The notes under the pieces were generated by a model. The model was not told the DNA's origin and did not search any database. It saw only the letters and a program-made list of their open reading frames with translations. 64,000 bases of DNA from Streptomyces dangxiongensis (GTDB lineage: Bacteria; Actinomycetota; Actinomycetes; Streptomycetales; Streptomycetaceae): contig NZ_CP033073.1 of assembly GCF_003675325.1 (NCBI RefSeq), positions 186,001 through 250,000 of the forward strand, read 5' to 3'. This document shows, in pieces, positions 60,821-64,000 of this stretch. Numbering within the stretch: position 1 is the stretch's first letter; every line of letters begins with the position of its first letter. Both the position numbers and the translations under genes were made by a program.

Positions 60821-61561
60821 TCAGCTCGTCTCCCCGGCGCCGGTCCCGAAGCGGTAGCCCACGCCCCACACGGTCTGGATCAGGCGCGGCCGGGCCGGGT
60901 CGTCCTCGACCTTGCCGCGCAGCCGGCGGACGTGGACGGTGACGGTGGACAGGTCGCCGAAGTCCCAGCCCCACACCTCGCGCATCAGGTCCTCGCGGCC
61001 GAACGCCCGTCCGGGATGGCGCAGGAAGAAGGAGAGCAGGTCGAACTCGCGGAGCGTGAGCGCGAGTTCGGCGCCGTGCTTGGTGGCCCGCCGGGCGGCG
61101 GGGTCGACGGTCAGTCCGGCCGCGCCGATCGGCGGGGCCGGCGAGGCGGCCTGCGGGCGGGTGCGGCGCAGCACGGACTCCACGCGCAGGACCAGTTCGC
61201 GGGGGCTGAAGGGTTTGGTGACGTAGTCGTCGGCGCCGACCTCCAGGCCGAGGATCCGGTCCTCCTCGTCGCCGCGGGCGGTGAGCATGACGACGGGCAC
61301 CGGGCCGCGGGCGCGCAGCCGGCGGCACACCTCCAGGCCGTCCATGCCGGGCAGCATCAGGTCGAGCACCACCAGGTCGGGCCGGTGCGCGTCGGCGCGG
61401 GTGAGGGCCGTGGGGCCGTCGTCGGCGCGGTCGACGAGGTGGCCGGCGCGGTCCAGGTAGCCGGCGACGACCTCCGCGACGGTCGGGTCGTCGTCCACGA
61501 CCAGGATCCGGGTGGGCCGGCCGGCTGTTCGGGCCTCGACGGGCTCGTACTGCTGCTGCAT
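60821..61561 (-). CDS. OmpR-family response regulator
   Basis: 246 residues. Receiver domain: RILVVDDDPTVAEVVAGYLD, phosphorylated Asp in LVVLDLMLPGMDGLEV, Thr in VVMLTARGDEEDRI and Lys in DDYVTKPFSPREL. The C-terminal winged helix has TLREFDLLSFFLRHPGRAFG and TVTVHVRRLRGKVEDDP, then TVWGVGYRFG. The ATG at 61561 precedes the kinase gene in a two-gene operon divergent from the GT2-methyltransferase group. Confidence 0.96.
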   Translation of the reverse strand: MQQQYEPVEARTAGRPTRILVVDDDPTVAEVVAGYLDRAGHLVDRADDGPTALTRADAHRPDLVVLDLMLPGMDGLEVCRRLRARGPVPVVMLTARGDEEDRILGLEVGADDYVTKPFSPRELVLRVESVLRRTRPQAASPAPPIGAAGLTVDPAARRATKHGAELALTLREFDLLSFFLRHPGRAFGREDLMREVWGWDFGDLSTVTVHVRRLRGKVEDDPARPRLIQTVWGVGYRFGTGAGETS

Positions 61562-61685
61562 GCCCCCAGCCTGGCACCGCCTCCCGCCCGGCGTCGCCCC
61601 GGACCGCCCCGGGCGGCTCTCACGTCCTCGTTCCGTAAGGAGCGGAGGTCCGGAATGTGTGGTTCGCGTCCGTAGGGTGAAGGCC

Positions 61686-62398
61686 GTGACCATCTCACCG
61701 CCACCGCGCGACGTCGACGTCGTCCTGCCCTGTCTGAACGAGGCCGAGGCCCTGCCCTGGGTGCTCGCCCGCATCCCGGCCGGCTGGCGTGCCCTCGTCG
61801 TGGACAACGGGTCGTCCGACGGCTCCGCCGAGGTCGCCCGGGCGCTCGGCGCCACCGTGGTGCACGAGCCGCGCCGGGGTTTCGGCGCCCGCCTGCCACG
61901 CCGGTCTGGGCGCCGCCGACGCCGACATCGTCTGCTTCTGCGACTGCGACGCCTCGCTGGACCCGTCGCTGCTGATGCCGTTCGTACGCGACGTGCGGGA
62001 CGGCGTCGCCGACCTGGTGCTGGGCCGGCGCCGTCCGCAGGGCCGGGGCACCTGGCCCGTACACGCCCGCGCCGGGAATCTCGCGGTGACGCGGATGCTG
62101 CGCCGGCGTACCGGTCTGCACCTGCACGATCTGGGCCCGCTGCGCGCCGCCCGCCGTGAGGCGCTGCTCTCCCTGAGCCCTGACCGACCGCCGCAGCGGC
62201 TACCCGCTCCAGATGGTCGTGCGGGCCGCCGACGCCGGCTGGCACGTCACGGAGCACGACGTGCCGTACCGGCCCCGTACGGGCACGTCCAAGGTGACCG
62301 GGACGTGGCGCGGGACCTGGCAGGCGGTCCGGGACATGAGCCGGGTCCTGGCCGAGCGGCCGGCCGGGGCGCCGGGCGGGCGGAGGGCCGTACGGTGA
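61686..62398 (+). pseudogene. Family 2 glycosyltransferase with two one-base frameshifts
   Basis: A -10 box TAGGGT at 61673-61678 lies eight bases before GTG 61686 (leaderless start). The protein begins VDVVLPCLNEAEALPWVLAR and ALVVDNGSSDGSAEVARALG, a GT2 fold. At about 61890 one extra C in GGCGCCCGCC breaks GFGAACHAGLGAADADIVCF. At about 62180 another extra C in GAGCCCTGACC breaks SLTDRRSGYPLQMVVRAADA. The rest, VTGTWRGTWQAVRDMSRVL, is intact. Two C insertions in C runs could be real mutations or sequence errors; without them this is a full GT2 of about 236 residues. Confidence 0.8.
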
Positions 62399-63012
62399 CC
62401 ACGCTCCTCGTCATCGCCAAGGAACCGCGACCGGGACGGGTCAAGACCCGCCTCACCCCGCCGTACACGCCCCACGAAGCGGCCGCGCTGGCCGAGGCGT
62501 GCCTCGCGGACACCCTCGACGTGGTGGCGGCCACCCCGGCCGTCCGCCGTGTCCTCGTCCTGGAGGGCGCTCCCGGCCCCTGGCTGCCGCCCGGTTTCGA
62601 GGTCGTCCCGCAGTGCGCGGGCGGTCTCGACGCGCGGCTGGCGGACGCCTTCGCCGGCTGTACGGGCCCGGCGCTCCTCATCGGCATGGACACCCCGCAG
62701 GTGACACCCGGGCTGCTGACCGTTGACTTCGCCGGCTGCGACGCCTGCTTCGGGCCGTCGGCCGACGGTGGCTTCTGGGCGCTGGGGCTGGCGGAGCCCG
62801 ACCCCGCTCTGCTGCGCGGTGTGCCTATGTCGACCCCGGTGACGGGTGAGGTGCAGCGCGAACGGCTCGTGGACGCCGGGCTGCGGGTGCGTGACCTGCC
62901 CCTGCTGCGGGACGTCGACACGGCGGCCGACGCCCGTGCCGTCGCCGCCCTGGTCCCGCACGGCCGGTTCGCCGCGCGGCTGGCCCGGTACGCGACGGGG
63001 GCGGGCCGATGA
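62395..63012 (+). CDS. DUF2064 family putative glycosyltransferase
   Basis: 205 residues from GTG 62395 overlapping the GT2 stop. It has TLLVIAKEPRPGRVKTRLTP (residues 3-22), the nucleotide-binding start of the TIGR04282/DUF2064 family, then GLDARLADAFAGCTGPALLI, GMDTPQVTPGLL and the DACFGPSADGGFWALGL stretch. The family has a GT-A-like fold and usually sits beside a GT2 gene, as here. It overlaps the next gene by four bases. Confidence 0.9.
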   Translation: MTTLLVIAKEPRPGRVKTRLTPPYTPHEAAALAEACLADTLDVVAATPAVRRVLVLEGAPGPWLPPGFEVVPQCAGGLDARLADAFAGCTGPALLIGMDTPQVTPGLLTVDFAGCDACFGPSADGGFWALGLAEPDPALLRGVPMSTPVTGEVQRERLVDAGLRVRDLPLLRDVDTAADARAVAALVPHGRFAARLARYATGAGR

Positions 63013-63755
63013 GCACCGCCGTGCCCGCGTGGGCCGCCGCCGACTCCTACACGGCCGCCCTGCGGGCCGGACGCGGGCCGCTGTTCCTGCGCCGGGAGGA
63101 CGGCTGGCTGCTGCCGCTGGAGGTGGAACGCTGGTGCGCCCGGGCCGACGCGGCCGACCTGGACGTCCTGGACCGGTGCGAGGGCACCGTGCTGGACGTG
63201 GGGTGCGGGCCCGGGCGGCTGGTGGCGGAACTCGCCAGGCGGGGCCGGGCGGCCCTCGGCATCGACGTCAGCGAGGCCGCCGTCGGCCACGCCGTACGGC
63301 TCGGCGGCCAGGCCCTGCGGCGCTCGGTGTTCGAGCCGCTGCCCGGCGAGGGCCGCTGGGGCACCGTGCTGCTCATGGACGGCAACGTGGGCATCGGCGG
63401 TGACCCCCGCAGGCTCCTGGACCGGGTGACCCGACTGCTGCGTCCCGGCGGCCTGCTGATCGCCGAGACCGCCCCGGTGGACGTCGACGAACGCGCTCAC
63501 GTGCGCGTCGTGGACGCCCCGGGCACCCGCGCGGCCGGCGCCCCCTTCCCGTGGGCGCGGGTCGGGACGCCGGCGCTGCTGCGTCACGCGCGGGGCTGGG
63601 AGCCGGCCGGCCGGTGGGCGGCCGACGGCCGGTCCTTCGTCGCCCTGCGCGGCCGCAGCGCCAGCAGCAGGGCGGAACCACCGAAGAGTACGGCGGTGAT
63701 CAGCAGCCAGCGGGCGGGGAAGCCGTCCGGCGACAGTCCGGTGGCGAGCCGGTAA
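63009..63755 (+). CDS. Class I SAM-dependent methyltransferase
   Basis: 248 residues, ATG 63009 overlapping the previous stop. Motif I is GTVLDVGCGPGRLVAELARR (about 59-78), motif II ALGIDVSEAAV and post-I GGDPRRLLDRVTRLLRPGGL. It completes a GT2-DUF2064-methyltransferase operon. The last 30 residues (SRAEPPKSTAVISSQRAGKP) are low complexity and overlap a gene on the opposite strand by about 170 bases, so the true end of conserved sequence is near FVALRG at about 63650. Confidence 0.88.
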   Translation: MSTAVPAWAAADSYTAALRAGRGPLFLRREDGWLLPLEVERWCARADAADLDVLDRCEGTVLDVGCGPGRLVAELARRGRAALGIDVSEAAVGHAVRLGGQALRRSVFEPLPGEGRWGTVLLMDGNVGIGGDPRRLLDRVTRLLRPGGLLIAETAPVDVDERAHVRVVDAPGTRAAGAPFPWARVGTPALLRHARGWEPAGRWAADGRSFVALRGRSASSRAEPPKSTAVISSQRAGKPSGDSPVASR

Positions 63756-64000
63756 CGCCGGTCCGCCATCCCGCTGATCAGTGGGAACCAGACGAGGAGG
63801 AGCAGCGCGGACAGGGCTGCCGGGACGCGTACGTACATCGTCCACTCCCGGCGGCCGGCCGCGCCGAGCCCCCGTACGACGGCCCGGTCCGCGACCGCGT
63901 ACAGGGGCAGCAGGACGAGGTCGTGCAGGAGGGCCCCACCCACCCACCACAGGGCCACGCCGGGCCGGTCGTCCCCGAGCAGCCGCACCCCCGCGTAGGC
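63584..64000 (-). CDS. Membrane protein, C-terminal part (continues right of the window)
   Basis: The frame enters from the right edge and ends at 63584. It shows three membrane spans: ALWWVGGALLHDLVLLPLYA, LSALLLLVWFPLISGM and WLLITAVLFGGSALLLAL, ending in a basic tail (RPRRATKDRPSAAHRPAGSQ). I do not recognise the family beyond a polytopic membrane protein. It converges on and overlaps the methyltransferase tail. Confidence 0.65.
   Translation of the reverse strand, partial: AYAGVRLLGDDRPGVALWWVGGALLHDLVLLPLYAVADRAVVRGLGAAGRREWTMYVRVPAALSALLLLVWFPLISGMADRRYRLATGLSPDGFPARWLLITAVLFGGSALLLALRPRRATKDRPSAAHRPAGSQPRA

Noticed and set aside
1..64000. Prophage, insertion sequence or integrative element
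   Set aside because: No transposase, integrase, phage structural gene, tRNA or att-like duplication was found; the broken genes show no flanking target-site repeats.

Overview
The window looks like a chromosomal-arm segment of a Streptomyces or close relative. GC content is very high, codon third positions are almost all G/C, GTG starts and ATGA/GTGA overlaps are common, and several promoters have TAGNNT -10 boxes, some leaderless. The gene content is also typical: SpoIIE-type phosphatases, a MarR/Rsb stress cluster, Ku, MsiK-dependent sugar ABC importers and C-minus ribosomal protein paralogues. No rRNA, tRNA, CRISPR array, transposase or prophage was seen.

Layout. 1-4.4 kb: end of a cytochrome P450, a divergent AraC/MFS pair, a broken MEDS-type anti-sigma factor and two small membrane proteins. 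4.5-10 kb: a PIG-V-like mannosyltransferase, a stand-alone alanyl-tRNA synthetase catalytic module, a RibD/DHFR-like reductase and an APH-family kinase. 10-14.9 kb: a lipoprotein, Ku for end joining, a MOSC protein, a MarR regulator and several gene remnants. 15.3-20.5 kb: a translationally coupled RsbR-RsbS-RsbT-ATPase-PP2C-PP2C partner-switching module flanked by two MarR genes. 21-24 kb: a two-HKD phospholipase D/cardiolipin synthase-like enzyme and a PAS-LuxR regulator. 24.6-29.3 kb: a compact three-gene cassette (ATP-grasp ligase, PEP-synthase-like dikinase, MFS exporter). It is the best candidate here for an undescribed small-molecule system.

30-52 kb is a sugar-foraging region with three CUT1 ABC importers (binding lipoprotein plus two permeases, none with its own ATPase). 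The first sits with a GH31 alpha-glycosidase and a deleted GH1 beta-glucosidase. The second has a perfect 17-bp inverted repeat just before it. The third belongs to a beta-mannan locus: secreted GH5 mannanase with CBM2, GH2 beta-mannosidase, LacI regulator and importer. Four AT-flanked ACCGGT palindromes in the two control regions suggest one LacI regulon. 52-64 kb holds a YbdK-type glutamate-cysteine ligase, VOC, SDR/MerR and nucleotidyltransferase genes, an rpmG-rpmE2-rpmJ operon of zinc-free ribosomal proteins, and an epimerase/two-component/glycosyltransferase/methyltransferase group at the right edge.

A striking theme is gene decay. At least ten genes are recognisable only as remnants (MEDS ATPase, MFS, GNAT, LRV protein, K+ channel, GH1, radical SAM, MurJ, MpaB oxygenase, GT2). 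Several keep both ends of the protein but have lost the middle, which suggests recurrent internal deletions. Most family assignments rest on motif recognition from the translated sequence without database searches.
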